Source: a virus. From it: a stretch of 21,313 nucleotides of DNA. The stretch's first letter is position 1. Each line of letters opens with the position of its first letter. A program made the translations under genes and the position numbers. The stretch spans positions 1 to 21,313 of IMG/VR virus record IMGVR_UViG_3300027847_000409; one strand, given 5' to 3'. The notes under the pieces are model-generated. The model saw nothing but the letters and a program-made list of their open reading frames with translations. It did no database searches and had not been told where the DNA came from. This document shows positions 1 to 6,929 of the stretch, piece after piece.

Positions 1-760
1 CTTCACCGTTATGGGCGGACCCACCAATAGTATTAGATAGTACGTTGTTTTCTTCAACGAATCTCATACCAAAGTATGAACCTATCTCTCCATTGATTAA
101 GTTTTCTGGTTGGTCATATTTGTGTAAATCCACAATACCACCAGTTGCTGTGTCTTCAAATAACTTTGCCATAGCAAATGCAGATAGAACAGCTAAATAA
201 CTGTTACCATCCCATTTTGGTACGTTATCAGTTTTTAAGTTTCTGATAATGTCCCTGATATGAGCAGCTGTAATTGAAGCAGCAGCACCGGTACTTACAG
301 TACCATCTTTATCTAATGTACCTGCTGAAGTAGAAGTTGGAGTATAGAATACGTCAGAATTCTGGAACTCTGTTCCTGCAACTTGGTCCATGGATTCAGC
401 TACGTTCATAGCTAATATTTTCTTAAGTGTTTCATCAACTGAGTATTCTGCTAATGTTTGTGATTTCTTTGTGTAAGATACACCATTACCATACTCTGCG
501 ATTGTAGTCTGTACAAAACCTACGTTAGGTTTTTGCATAGGTAGTGATTGCAGTTCTGAAATTGTACTAGTAGCTTTGTCTAGTTTTTGATACTTTTCAA
601 TTTCTACTACGGAACCTTTGTTTCTTCCATAAGCTTTTATGGGTTTCGCAAGGTTTCTAAACTGCATCATGTTACCTGCTTGAAATCTAATATCACTATC
701 CATTTTAGTTTTGGCTAGTCTATCGGACTCATTTAAATAACTAATTGCTCCTTGTGGCAT
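1..760 (-). CDS. Major capsid protein, N4-gp56-like, partial (C-terminus beyond left edge)
   Basis: About 253 N-terminal codons are visible, beginning MPQGAISYLNESDR; the gene runs off the left edge. The start is an ATG at 760-758 with a strong AGGAGG a few bases upstream on the minus strand. The text resembles the N4-gp56 family of HK97-fold major capsid proteins: a charged N-terminal stretch, then GSVVEIEKYQKL, later FVQTTIAEYGNGVSYTKKSQTLAEYS, and an Ala-rich segment before RDIIRNLKTDNVPKWDGNSY. It would form the icosahedral shell. Lying just downstream of the scaffold-like and portal genes supports this. The family name rests on pattern memory, not a search. Confidence 0.85.
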   Translation of the reverse strand, partial: MPQGAISYLNESDRLAKTKMDSDIRFQAGNMMQFRNLAKPIKAYGRNKGSVVEIEKYQKLDKATSTISELQSLPMQKPNVGFVQTTIAEYGNGVSYTKKSQTLAEYSVDETLKKILAMNVAESMDQVAGTEFQNSDVFYTPTSTSAGTLDKDGTVSTGAAASITAAHIRDIIRNLKTDNVPKWDGNSYLAVLSAFAMAKLFEDTATGGIVDLHKYDQPENLINGEIGSYFGMRFVEENNVLSNTIGGSAHNGE

Positions 761-782
761 AATTGTTTCCTCCTGTTATGCT

Positions 783-1313
783 CTAAGTTTTTACGTTAAG
801 TCCCCTTTTCATTGTAGTCTGTTGTCTGAACCTATCTTGGAGATATTTGAAATAGTCATCGTTATCTCCTAAGGGTGCATCGTTTGCAGTTTCCAATTGA
901 TTGTTTAGGGGGCTAGTACTCGTGCGAGTACCCGTATCCATATTCCCTTTTAGGGAAGTTTCTTTTGGTGGTTCTTTTGGTGACTCTTCCTTAGGATTCT
1001 TGACAGCATTGAATTTGCCTAAAGCAGATTCAAAGCGTTCCTCCACACCTAAATTCTTGTCACTTGCAAGAAGTAAAGCATCAAATACTTCTTTATCTGG
1101 AGCAGCTAAATCTTCTGCATGCTTAGCATACAACCTATCCGCCTTTACCATATTAGAAGTATATGTAGTCAAGTCTTCACCTGACATCTCACTTACACTC
1201 TTGCCACCAGGTAACAGCTGTTCTGCTGCATCCTTAGCTTTAATTTGAATCCTAGCATCCTCAGATGCTGTATCATCAATCTGTTCTTCTTTATTGTTGT
1301 TGTTGTCTGACAT
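783..1313 (-). CDS. Probable capsid scaffolding protein (acidic, 176 aa)
   Basis: This is a hydrophilic, Asp/Glu/Lys-rich protein without membrane segments or recognised catalytic motifs. The N-terminus is MSDNNNNKEEQ, the middle is predicted helical (KADRLYAKHAEDLAAPDKEVFDAL in part), a Pro/Lys/Glu-rich linker follows (PKEESPKEPPKE), and a short basic C-terminus ends MKRGLNVKT. Such composition and a position between portal and capsid genes are typical of phage scaffolds, which act inside the procapsid and then leave. The start ATG overlaps the 3' end of the portal gene by 23 bases and has GGAGGT about nine bases upstream. The scaffold role is inferred from context; the gene itself is secure. 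Confidence 0.72.
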   Translation of the reverse strand: MSDNNNNKEEQIDDTASEDARIQIKAKDAAEQLLPGGKSVSEMSGEDLTTYTSNMVKADRLYAKHAEDLAAPDKEVFDALLLASDKNLGVEERFESALGKFNAVKNPKEESPKEPPKETSLKGNMDTGTRTSTSPLNNQLETANDAPLGDNDDYFKYLQDRFRQQTTMKRGLNVKT

Positions 1314-3036
1314 TTTTCAAGACCTCCATTAATTGTTCTGGTGATTGCTGTTGTTGAGCAGGTGGAGCTCCAGCTTGATTTCCTTGACCTTGCGGCTGAG
1401 GTTGTTCACCCGTTGGCGTTGCACCAGGTACACCTTGTTGTTTTAGCATCTCCATGTTAATTATGTCTCCAGGATTCTCATCAAATGATTCAAATATCCT
1501 CTGAACAAATTTAGCTGGGTCTAAAGCCTGTGCAACTTGAGGCATGTTACCAATAACATTGATAATTTGCATCAACTTCTGAAAATTAGTCATCTTCAGA
1601 ACTTTGCCAGATATCCCTCTTACTGTTAGTGTAGAATCTTTTATTGCATCTACACGCTCATTGAAACTCATAGCTTTGAGTACCGTTAATGCTTCTGGGT
1701 TAGCGAGGGTTTTACTATAATCGAAGTGAGACGAATCATTCATATAAATTAACTCAGTGTAAAGTAACAACTCAAGTGTAGGTTCTATGATAGCTCGCTC
1801 TATTTCATTAGCAATATCTGCAAAAAACGCATTAGTGTCTTGCGACTTTTGCGACACCTCAGAAGCGGTGGGTCTTCCCTTAGATGTTGGTGCTCCTTGA
1901 AAGAACTCGTTTTGGAATGACCTATTTTGAATAAGCCTGTCAAGAGTAAATAAAAGGCTACTGGAATTAGGATTCACTGCATTATTATATACTTGATTTA
2001 TGGTTCCTGTTTGAGTAACTGGGTACAATCTACCTGGAACTACCGAGCCGAACAAGTGAGCCTTACCAGTTTCTATATTATTGGTAACAACTTCATACAC
2101 GCCTAGCGTGTTTAATGTAAATGCATCTAGTAGTAGGTTCATGCTCTCAACATAAGAACTTAACAAAGACCTCAACTTTGAAATATATCCTCTTCCGTAC
2201 TTGCCTTTAAGTACTTTCATTGGAAACCCCACAACGTATGGGAATTCTCCTTTTGGTAATATGTTTTTACCGTAATAGACGACATGCTCTTTGTTAGCAA
2301 TAACAAAGTGCACGTTTTCATCTAATATTTTTCCTTGGTCACTAGTCATACATCTACTATACACATATTCTAAATGAACTGTAGGTCTATACAATGCGTC
2401 ATTAGGGTCTTTCTGTTTGTGTAAGTTACGTATAACTTTCTCTGCATTCTTCCACTGATTTATTTCTGCCATAGATATAAAATCAGATAAGTCTACTTCT
2501 TTATTTTCTATAATGTACTGGTCACCATTAGGGTCTAGTCTCACACTAAAAGGGTCACATGTTTTAATTTCTGTTTTACCTACTATAGTATCTTCAGTAT
2601 CATAAGAGTTCTTTTTTTCATTATATGTAGGATAGCTTTCTTTATGATAGGTATAAGCTATCTTAGTAATATACGGGGATGTTAATAGTGCCATCTTAAG
2701 TGCATCCCCAAATATCATAGGGAACTTATTAGTTTTAAGTACTACTTCTACCAAACTACTTAACCCAGCTTTGATTGCAGGATTAGGATGTTCTATAGTA
2801 AAGTACTTATTATCACTAGACATCAGTATTCTTACAAAGAAGTTACTAAGTCTAACTACTAAGTTATCTACGATAGGGTCTTTAATCTTAGTTTGCCATG
2901 CTAGTTTATTATCAAATGAGTACTCATCCATGTAGAATTTCATGTTCTCATTCCAATCTTTACGTGTAGATACAAACCCATCTTCAGCTTCTTTAGCTAT
3001 AAATTGGTAGTATTTTAATACATCTGCCTCTCTCAT
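1291..3036 (-). CDS. Portal protein
   Basis: This 581-residue protein fits a phage portal, the ring at the special vertex through which DNA is packaged and ejected and to which the tail attaches. An N-terminal helical region (KYYQFIAKEAEDGF) leads into KIKDPIVDNLVVRLSNFFVRI. A mid-protein segment, GEFPYVVGFPMKVLKGKYGRGYISKLRSLL, then ALTNL-like helices are portal-like. The C-terminus is Gln/Pro/Gly-rich and low in complexity (ends KNVRQQQQ). The start ATG overlaps the terminase stop as ATGA, which suggests coupled translation, and AAGG lies eight bases upstream. Gene order terminase-portal-scaffold-capsid supports the call. Confidence 0.9.
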   Translation of the reverse strand: MREADVLKYYQFIAKEAEDGFVSTRKDWNENMKFYMDEYSFDNKLAWQTKIKDPIVDNLVVRLSNFFVRILMSSDNKYFTIEHPNPAIKAGLSSLVEVVLKTNKFPMIFGDALKMALLTSPYITKIAYTYHKESYPTYNEKKNSYDTEDTIVGKTEIKTCDPFSVRLDPNGDQYIIENKEVDLSDFISMAEINQWKNAEKVIRNLHKQKDPNDALYRPTVHLEYVYSRCMTSDQGKILDENVHFVIANKEHVVYYGKNILPKGEFPYVVGFPMKVLKGKYGRGYISKLRSLLSSYVESMNLLLDAFTLNTLGVYEVVTNNIETGKAHLFGSVVPGRLYPVTQTGTINQVYNNAVNPNSSSLLFTLDRLIQNRSFQNEFFQGAPTSKGRPTASEVSQKSQDTNAFFADIANEIERAIIEPTLELLLYTELIYMNDSSHFDYSKTLANPEALTVLKAMSFNERVDAIKDSTLTVRGISGKVLKMTNFQKLMQIINVIGNMPQVAQALDPAKFVQRIFESFDENPGDIINMEMLKQQGVPGATPTGEQPQPQGQGNQAGAPPAQQQQSPEQLMEVLKNVRQQQQ

Positions 3037-4553
3037 TGTAGTACCTTGTTCTCCTCACCAAATTTCATTTTATAGTAACTTGGTTCTTGCATCTCTACAG
3101 ATTCGTTGAGTGTCATTTTCTTAGCTATATAAAAACAACCTAGTTTAAAAGCATCTGAAAGATGCTCAAAGTAGTTGTCTTTCCTAGCAATACCAGTCTC
3201 TTCATGTCTAGTATACCCAGCCATAGTCTGAAGTAAATCACTGCAAGTCTTAGAATCAAACCTTACCATAGGTTCTCCTTTACTAAATTGTTTAAGTTCT
3301 TCATTAATTTGTGCATAGCTTGCTTCTTTCTTAACATATATAGTCTCTACGTTCTTTATCCCTTTATTATGAAATATATCAAGAGCACTGTTAGGAGATA
3401 CATCATATTTTCTATTAGCATCATGTGGGAGTATATCCATTGTTTCAGTAATTTTAGGTAATATTTCATTGCACAGTGCCTCTATCTCATCTATAAAATC
3501 TGTAAGTTGTATGTTATGTCCCATCCTGCTAAATAGGACATTCTTCCTACCATGGGCATCTATCTGAAAACCTACACATGCCGGATGTACAAACCCCATA
3601 TCCCAGCTTCTCCATAAAGTTCTTAGTGGGTCATACTGGTCTACTAAGTCATCCGCTACATGTAACTCACAGAAATCAGGATATACCAAAGCACCTTTAG
3701 GTTGCAGTTGGAATTTACCACCATCACTGAATCTCCAGTGCATAGCAGCTTTAGTAAATCTTTTCTTATACCTATCTATATCTGATTTCTCTAATGACAG
3801 GTTATCATATACATCAATAAAATGAAAGGATGTATCAGGGTCATCTATGTTATTCTTATATATATCTTGTACTATGTAATTCTGAGTACTACTTTCTACA
3901 ATAAAACTCATAGTCATCTTACCATTCTTTCTTAGTAATCTAGCTAAAATTTCATCATGCATTACATTACTTGGACACTCATCAAACCAGCAGAAATCAA
4001 TACCAGAAGCTTGTAAGTTCTGTGTCTTCATTTCACCTGATTTAAATTCAAGGAGTGTACCATCCCAGAATCTAACAAAGTCAATACATCTATTTTTACC
4101 CCAAGCTACTTTACCACCACGTCTCTCTATTGATTCAATACTAGGGAGGAGTCCAATATTATTAGGTGTATCCGTTGAGAACAAATGTACCTGACTTGAA
4201 GTTCTCTGGATATCAAATGAAGGACTGAACGCCCATATAATCCTATCTCCGTATTTGGGTGGACCTATATCATAACTTGGGTTCCAACCTATTATATTGT
4301 ATGCTGTCTTAGCAGCCGCCACATAACTCTTACCAGAACTATTATTACCATGAACATATACAGAGAAAGCGTCATCATCAAGAATAGGCTTTTGAGCAGG
4401 ATATGGCTTAAAGAAGAATAAGTTACCATACCAATACTGTAGCTCCTTGATTACTTTAGGGTCCAGATGTTTAAATTCTTCATTGGTCATATTATGGATT
4501 TTTCGCCATAACGCCAACATCTTCTCATCTTTCCACCACCAATCTCTTATCAT
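3033..4553 (-). CDS. terL: Terminase large subunit (packaging ATPase/nuclease)
   Basis: The product drives ATP-dependent DNA packaging and cuts the concatemer. The ATPase domain shows Walker A HGNNSSGKSYVAAA (G69 to S76 from the chosen start) and Walker B IDFCWFDE (D191, E192). The RNase H-like nuclease half shows WRSWDMGF with its Asp and ILPHDANRK with a second Asp. The frame opens four codons earlier at a TTG (4565). I place the start at the ATG at 4553 because GGAAGGA sits directly before it and the TTG has no ribosome binding site. The resulting length, 506 residues, is normal for the family. It is separated from the upstream lipoprotein gene by a hairpin-forming spacer. Confidence 0.95.
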   Translation of the reverse strand: MIRDWWWKDEKMLALWRKIHNMTNEEFKHLDPKVIKELQYWYGNLFFFKPYPAQKPILDDDAFSVYVHGNNSSGKSYVAAAKTAYNIIGWNPSYDIGPPKYGDRIIWAFSPSFDIQRTSSQVHLFSTDTPNNIGLLPSIESIERRGGKVAWGKNRCIDFVRFWDGTLLEFKSGEMKTQNLQASGIDFCWFDECPSNVMHDEILARLLRKNGKMTMSFIVESSTQNYIVQDIYKNNIDDPDTSFHFIDVYDNLSLEKSDIDRYKKRFTKAAMHWRFSDGGKFQLQPKGALVYPDFCELHVADDLVDQYDPLRTLWRSWDMGFVHPACVGFQIDAHGRKNVLFSRMGHNIQLTDFIDEIEALCNEILPKITETMDILPHDANRKYDVSPNSALDIFHNKGIKNVETIYVKKEASYAQINEELKQFSKGEPMVRFDSKTCSDLLQTMAGYTRHEETGIARKDNYFEHLSDAFKLGCFYIAKKMTLNESVEMQEPSYYKMKFGEENKVLQ

Positions 4554-4571
4554 GTTTCCTTCCAACTAGGC

Positions 4572-4616
4572 AGGTTCTATTGGCTGGTTCAGTCTCCTGA
4601 ACGTATGCCAGAACCT
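4572..4616 (-). other. Long imperfect hairpin between lipoprotein and terL genes
   Basis: Three nested inverted repeats share one axis. AGGTTCT (4572-4578) faces AGAACCT (4610-4616), GGC (4582-4584) faces GCC (4607-4609), and GTTCAG (4587-4592) faces CTGAAC (4597-4602) around the loop TCTC. That gives 16 possible base pairs with small bulges. It fills the gap between the lipoprotein stop and terL, ending ten bases before the terL ribosome binding site. There is no T-tract on either side, so a processing, stability or translational role is more likely than termination. Confidence 0.6.
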
Positions 4617-4845
4617 ACTTAGCGTTTAATAATTCCCACGATTGCTCATGTACCCAGATACAGGCTTTGTATGCTTGTTTCTGTGTAGCAAGGCATTGTA
4701 AATCTTCTTCAGATAAACAAGCTTCGTATATATTACACTCAGGTACTTCAGGACATGTAGGTCCACTATACCTGGAATAGTCATCTTTAGTAGCTGTCCA
4801 AAAATCTAGGTATGAACAGGCACTAACGCTTATTAAGATAATCAC
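4615..4845 (-). CDS. Small Cys-rich lipoprotein, o-spanin-like
   Basis: The frame reads into a hydrophobic stretch ending SVSAC, a lipobox, then about 66 mature residues with five further cysteines (PTCPEVPEC, EACLSEEDLQC, KACIW). It overlaps the 3' end of the coiled-coil gene 4823-5029 in another frame, the arrangement known for Rz/Rz1 spanin pairs in which the o-spanin is an outer-membrane lipoprotein. The coordinates use a GTG at 4845, the first canonical start. That start gives only nine residues before the Cys, with no positive charge and no ribosome binding site. Upstream codons in frame read (ATA)KKLVIIVIILISVSAC, with GGAG seven bases before the ATA at 4866, so the real protein probably begins there (83 residues). 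The spanin role is inferred; Pro content is lower than in classic Rz1. Confidence 0.68.
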   Translation of the reverse strand: MIILISVSACSYLDFWTATKDDYSRYSGPTCPEVPECNIYEACLSEEDLQCLATQKQAYKACIWVHEQSWELLNAK

Positions 4846-5029
4846 GATGATTACTAATTTCTTTATCTGCTTTCTCCAGAGCTAGTCTTTGTAGCTCACG
4901 TTGTCTTAATTTGAAACTAAGTTCCATTATTTTATTCTTTTGTTCTACATCTTTCTGATATTTAAATTGATTAAATATCTTACCAGCTATACCTAGAAAT
5001 GTCTTTAATAGAGTTAACCACATTATCAT
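4823..5029 (-). CDS. Small membrane-anchored coiled-coil protein, i-spanin-like
   Basis: This 68-residue protein has an N-terminal hydrophobic segment (MIMWLTLLKTFLGIAGKIF) followed by one long charged helix (KYQKDVEQKNKIMELSFKLRQRELQRLALEKADKEI). That matches an inner-membrane spanin subunit in outline, although it is shorter than the usual Rz, and the lipoprotein gene begins inside it in another frame. The start ATG shares one base with the preceding stop (TAATG), and AGGCGGA is the likely ribosome binding site. A second ATG two codons later is possible. A holin-related or structural role cannot be excluded. Confidence 0.62.
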   Translation of the reverse strand: MIMWLTLLKTFLGIAGKIFNQFKYQKDVEQKNKIMELSFKLRQRELQRLALEKADKEISNHRDYLNKR

Positions 5030-5172
5030 TAGGATTTCCGCCTACTTGCTCTTGCTCCAGGCATACGTTTCCAAGAGTCATTTAGCTTTTGTAGACCTGT
5101 TTTTGGTGGTGTCTTCTTCTTCTTCTTGGGTCTACCCAATTTACTTCCGTATGTTCCTTTGCCTTGTGGCAT
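5029..5172 (-). CDS. Small basic protein, 47 aa
   Basis: This short gene reads MPQGKGTYGSKLGRPKKKKK, then TPPKTGLQKLNDSWKRMPGARASRRKS. It has AGGAGAG several bases upstream of its ATG, and its TAA overlaps the ATG of the next gene (TAATG). That makes it a convincing gene despite its size. About a third of residues are Lys or Arg, with five consecutive Lys encoded by AAG repeats. I recall similar MPxGKGTYGSKxGRP starts in small proteins of environmental phages, but the function is unknown. It is the last of three consecutive Lys-rich genes. Confidence 0.8.
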   Translation of the reverse strand: MPQGKGTYGSKLGRPKKKKKTPPKTGLQKLNDSWKRMPGARASRRKS

Positions 5173-5181
5173 TATACTCTC

Positions 5182-5622
5182 CTACTTCTTTTTCTTTGGT
5201 TTCCTTTTTACATTACCATATAGTAAACGCATACTATCGTAGTTACCTGCTGGTCCTATTGATAATTTTTTCTTTGTTTTCTTTTTATTTAAGCCAGTGT
5301 TTTGGCTTTTTGCACCAACTCCTGTACCACTAGCAAACTTATTCTTTGTAACTTTGCTACCATATTTCTTACCTAATGTGTTTACAGGTTTAGGTCCTTT
5401 ACCTGCACTACCTACCTTAGTTTTTTTGCTACCAGTAAGATATCCTAATCCAGTTTTAAGGTCTTTAGATTGTTTAGCTAAAGATTTTGCTCCGCTGTTC
5501 TTAGCGTCCTTGTTAACCTTAGGCTTCTTTTTAGTTACAGTACTTTTAACTGTTTTACTTGTTATTCCTGAAAAACCTTTATACTTACTTACTACTTTTT
5601 TCTTTTTCTTTTTTACTGCCAT
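5182..5622 (-). CDS. Lysine-rich basic protein, 146 aa, function unknown
   Basis: About 43 of 146 residues are lysine. There are poly-Lys blocks at the N-terminus (MAVKKKKKK), in the interior (NKKKTKKK) and at the C-terminus (KRKPKKKK), separated by Gly/Ser/Thr-rich linkers. No membrane segment, fold or catalytic motif is visible. Such composition suggests nucleic-acid contact, for example a DNA-condensing or internal head protein, but this is inference. GGGAGGACAAAGGG precedes the ATG at 5622. The gene overlaps the end of the preceding 64-residue gene by 38 bases, consistent with expression in the late operon. Confidence 0.82.
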   Translation of the reverse strand: MAVKKKKKKVVSKYKGFSGITSKTVKSTVTKKKPKVNKDAKNSGAKSLAKQSKDLKTGLGYLTGSKKTKVGSAGKGPKPVNTLGKKYGSKVTKNKFASGTGVGAKSQNTGLNKKKTKKKLSIGPAGNYDSMRLLYGNVKRKPKKKK

Positions 5623-5779
5623 TACCCTTTGTCCTCCCAGACTTCTTAGTTTTAGTTATTGCTGCTTTTAGGCTACTGGCTGCAGATTGCAGCCAAACAG
5701 GGATATATCTACCCTGTGTATTATTTAATTCTTTCATCATGTCTTTAGTCCCTTTTAATTGACTATTGAACTTTGCCAT
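5585..5779 (-). CDS. Small protein with Lys-rich tail, 64 aa, unknown
   Basis: The protein begins MAKFNSQLKGTKDMMKELNN, has a short segment VWLQSAASSLKAAITKT that could be an amphipathic helix, and ends in a Lys/Ser/Gly-rich tail (KKSGRTKGNGSKKEKEKSSK). I do not recognise it. A GGAGGA box lies six bases before its ATG. The start lies inside the 3' end of the small terminase gene (17-base overlap), and its own end overlaps the next gene. It is the first of three consecutive basic genes, and a shared virion or DNA-binding role is possible but unproven. Confidence 0.8.
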   Translation of the reverse strand: MAKFNSQLKGTKDMMKELNNTQGRYIPVWLQSAASSLKAAITKTKKSGRTKGNGSKKEKEKSSK

Positions 5780-6248
5780 GGTCTTCCTCCCAAGCGGTTA
5801 CAGCTAGGTTTGTTATTGCATCATTAAGGTCTTGTTTCTCATTATTATTAACAAGATGTCCCATACTAGCTTTTAATTGGTCTTTTAATACAGAGGATTT
5901 TAATCTTAATAACTGAACTATTAGATTCTTGTCTTCCTTTTTATCAGCTGCTTTTATCCTTGTATCTAGGTCCTTTAGTGAGTCTTCATATCTATCAAAG
6001 ATTTTATTTTGAAACACCGGGTCTTGGAATGACCTTACTTGTATTTCTAACTTGCTAACAAAGGCGTGGTATTGTGGAGTGTCTTTGACAGACTCTATTA
6101 TGTTCTTTACTGTCTTATGGTTTATACCCAGTTCTTTAGCTGTAGCTCTTTGTGACCAGGCATAATTATAGCAGGTCTCCAGAAACTTGAGTATCTTTAG
6201 TTCATATTGAGGTATTTCAGGAAATAGTTTATTTAATGTTCTATTCAT
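5763..6248 (-). CDS. terS: Probable terminase small subunit (HTH DNA-binding)
   Basis: The predicted 161-residue protein has a helix-turn-helix near its N-terminus (SQRATAKELGINHKTVKNIIE), then charged helices (FDRYEDSLKDLDTRIKAADKKEDK) that could oligomerise, a plan typical of small terminases, which recognise phage DNA for packaging. The frame is open to an ATG at 6293 that lacks a ribosome binding site. I chose the ATG at 6248 (MNRTLNKLF) because GAGG lies six bases upstream; the adjacent ATG at 6251 is equally possible. These start codons overlap the end of the acidic gene 6241-6372. Unlike many phages it does not adjoin terL. Some other HTH regulator remains possible. Confidence 0.68.
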   Translation of the reverse strand: MNRTLNKLFPEIPQYELKILKFLETCYNYAWSQRATAKELGINHKTVKNIIESVKDTPQYHAFVSKLEIQVRSFQDPVFQNKIFDRYEDSLKDLDTRIKAADKKEDKNLIVQLLRLKSSVLKDQLKASMGHLVNNNEKQDLNDAITNLAVTAWEEDHGKVQ

Positions 6249-6372
6249 CATCTTCCTCTTCTTCTTCTGCAGGATATGCTTCAACTGCTTCATCCCAGTC
6301 AGGATAATAAGGCAGGGGTCGGTCAGTTAAAGGGATGTGGTCGGCTTCAGGTTCGCTCTTGGTTATCATCAT
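6241..6372 (-). CDS. Acidic small protein, 43 aa
   Basis: The frame reads MMITKSEPEADHIPLTDRPL, continues through PYYPDWDEAVEAYP and ends AEEEEEDDE. It fills the space between the sigma-like gene, which it overlaps by 26 bases, and terS. Two ATGs stand in tandem at its start, with only a weak upstream GAGA. Its last codons hold the Shine-Dalgarno and start codons of terS, so translation of the two is probably coupled. The function is unknown. The coding call rests on tight fit, biased composition and gene overlap rather than a recognised family. Confidence 0.66.
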   Translation of the reverse strand: MMITKSEPEADHIPLTDRPLPYYPDWDEAVEAYPAEEEEEDDE

Positions 6373-6595
6373 AGTCAACTTGTCTCTTTCCCTCTCTATG
6401 TCTGCGTTCTCTGTGCTTACCTATATACTTCCACATAATCTTGTAATAGTCAATAGCTGGTGTGTCGTGTTCTACTATATGTAGTAGTGCATCATGAAAG
6501 ATGTCATCACAATCCTGTACTTTGAACCCATGCAGAGTAGCATGCTTGATAACATAAAGCCGGAACTTGTGATAGTCTTGTGTAGATAAATTCAT
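6347..6595 (-). CDS. Small sigma-region-2-like protein, 82 aa
   Basis: The sequence follows the pattern of ECF-type sigma factor region 2: HKFRLYVIKHATLHGFKVQDCDDIFHDALLHIVEH matches the helix with the conserved acidic DxxDIxxDxxL motif, and YKIMWKYIGKHRERRHREGKR matches the second helix ending in basic residues. Region 4, which reads the -35 box, is absent, and the protein ends shortly after. It is the first gene downstream of the leftward promoter. A role in steering or altering host RNA polymerase is inferred; a degenerate DNA-binding protein is the alternative. The upstream AGGA is about eleven bases from the ATG, a long but usable spacing. Confidence 0.62.
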   Translation of the reverse strand: MNLSTQDYHKFRLYVIKHATLHGFKVQDCDDIFHDALLHIVEHDTPAIDYYKIMWKYIGKHRERRHREGKRQVDYDDNQERT

Positions 6596-6622
6596 AACTA
6601 GTATAATCCTGTATGCATGATT

Positions 6623-6642
6623 ACAAATGCTTAAGCATTTGT
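6623..6642. promoter_or_regulatory. 20-bp perfect palindrome (operator or leader hairpin)
   Basis: ACAAATGCTTAAGCATTTGT is its own reverse complement over all 20 bases. It lies between the predicted leftward transcription start (about 6686) and the sigma-like gene. As DNA it could bind a dimeric regulator; as RNA it would form an 8-bp hairpin with loop UUAA in the late leader. No T-tract follows, so it is not a standard terminator. Confidence 0.65.
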
Positions 6643-6692
6643 TAAACCCATCAAGTAATTACACTGTGTCTAATCTAGTTCCCCGTATACCT

Positions 6693-6722
6693 AGTATAAT
6701 AGCTCAGAACAGCGTTTGTCAA
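6693..6722 (-). promoter_or_regulatory. Leftward sigma70-type promoter for the late block
   Basis: On the minus strand a consensus -35 TTGACA (6722-6717) is followed after 18 bases by TATACT (6698-6693), or after 17 by TTATAC. Transcription would start near 6686 and give a leader of about 90 bases before the ATG at 6595. The consensus -35 makes this the strongest promoter candidate in the window; it is a prediction. Confidence 0.65.
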
Positions 6723-6900
6723 GTCTTTTCTTACTAAAACATGAAATAAGTAGTATATTTCCTGTATACTGGTGGATATCCATGGGTTAATACTAGTCCC
6801 CGGATGTAACTATGCGTAGTTATTACCTTATTTAACATGTATTACTAGAGTAAACTACGGGTTTATACTGGGTATTTATGGGTACGTGTTTAATACCGAC

Positions 6901-6929
6901 TTGATTCTAGGAGAATATTATCATATAGT
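6901..6929 (+). promoter_or_regulatory. Rightward sigma70-type promoter for early genes
   Basis: TTGATT (6901-6906) and TATAGT (6924-6929) are separated by exactly 17 bases. Transcription would start near 6936 and produce a leader of about 235 bases, rich in inverted repeats, before the first early gene at 7173. Weaker alternatives lie upstream, such as TTACTA-17-TATATT (6731-6759). The assignment is a prediction. Confidence 0.55.

Noticed and set aside
901-1248. Plus-strand frame of 115 codons opposite the scaffold gene
   Set aside because: It is a mirror of a real gene in an AT-rich acidic/lysine-rich region, with no ribosome binding site or neighbouring plus-strand genes. The same applies to other long opposite-strand frames, such as 5046-5333 and 5297-5671, which arise from poly-Lys codons read as Phe/Leu.
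4554-4565. TTG start for the large terminase, four codons upstream
   Set aside because: The bases following the TTG are themselves the Shine-Dalgarno (GGAAGGA) of the ATG at 4553.
6249-6293. ATG at 6293 as the terS start
   Set aside because: No ribosome binding site, and the stretch is better explained as the acidic 43-residue gene in another frame; GAGG stands before the ATGs at 6251/6248.
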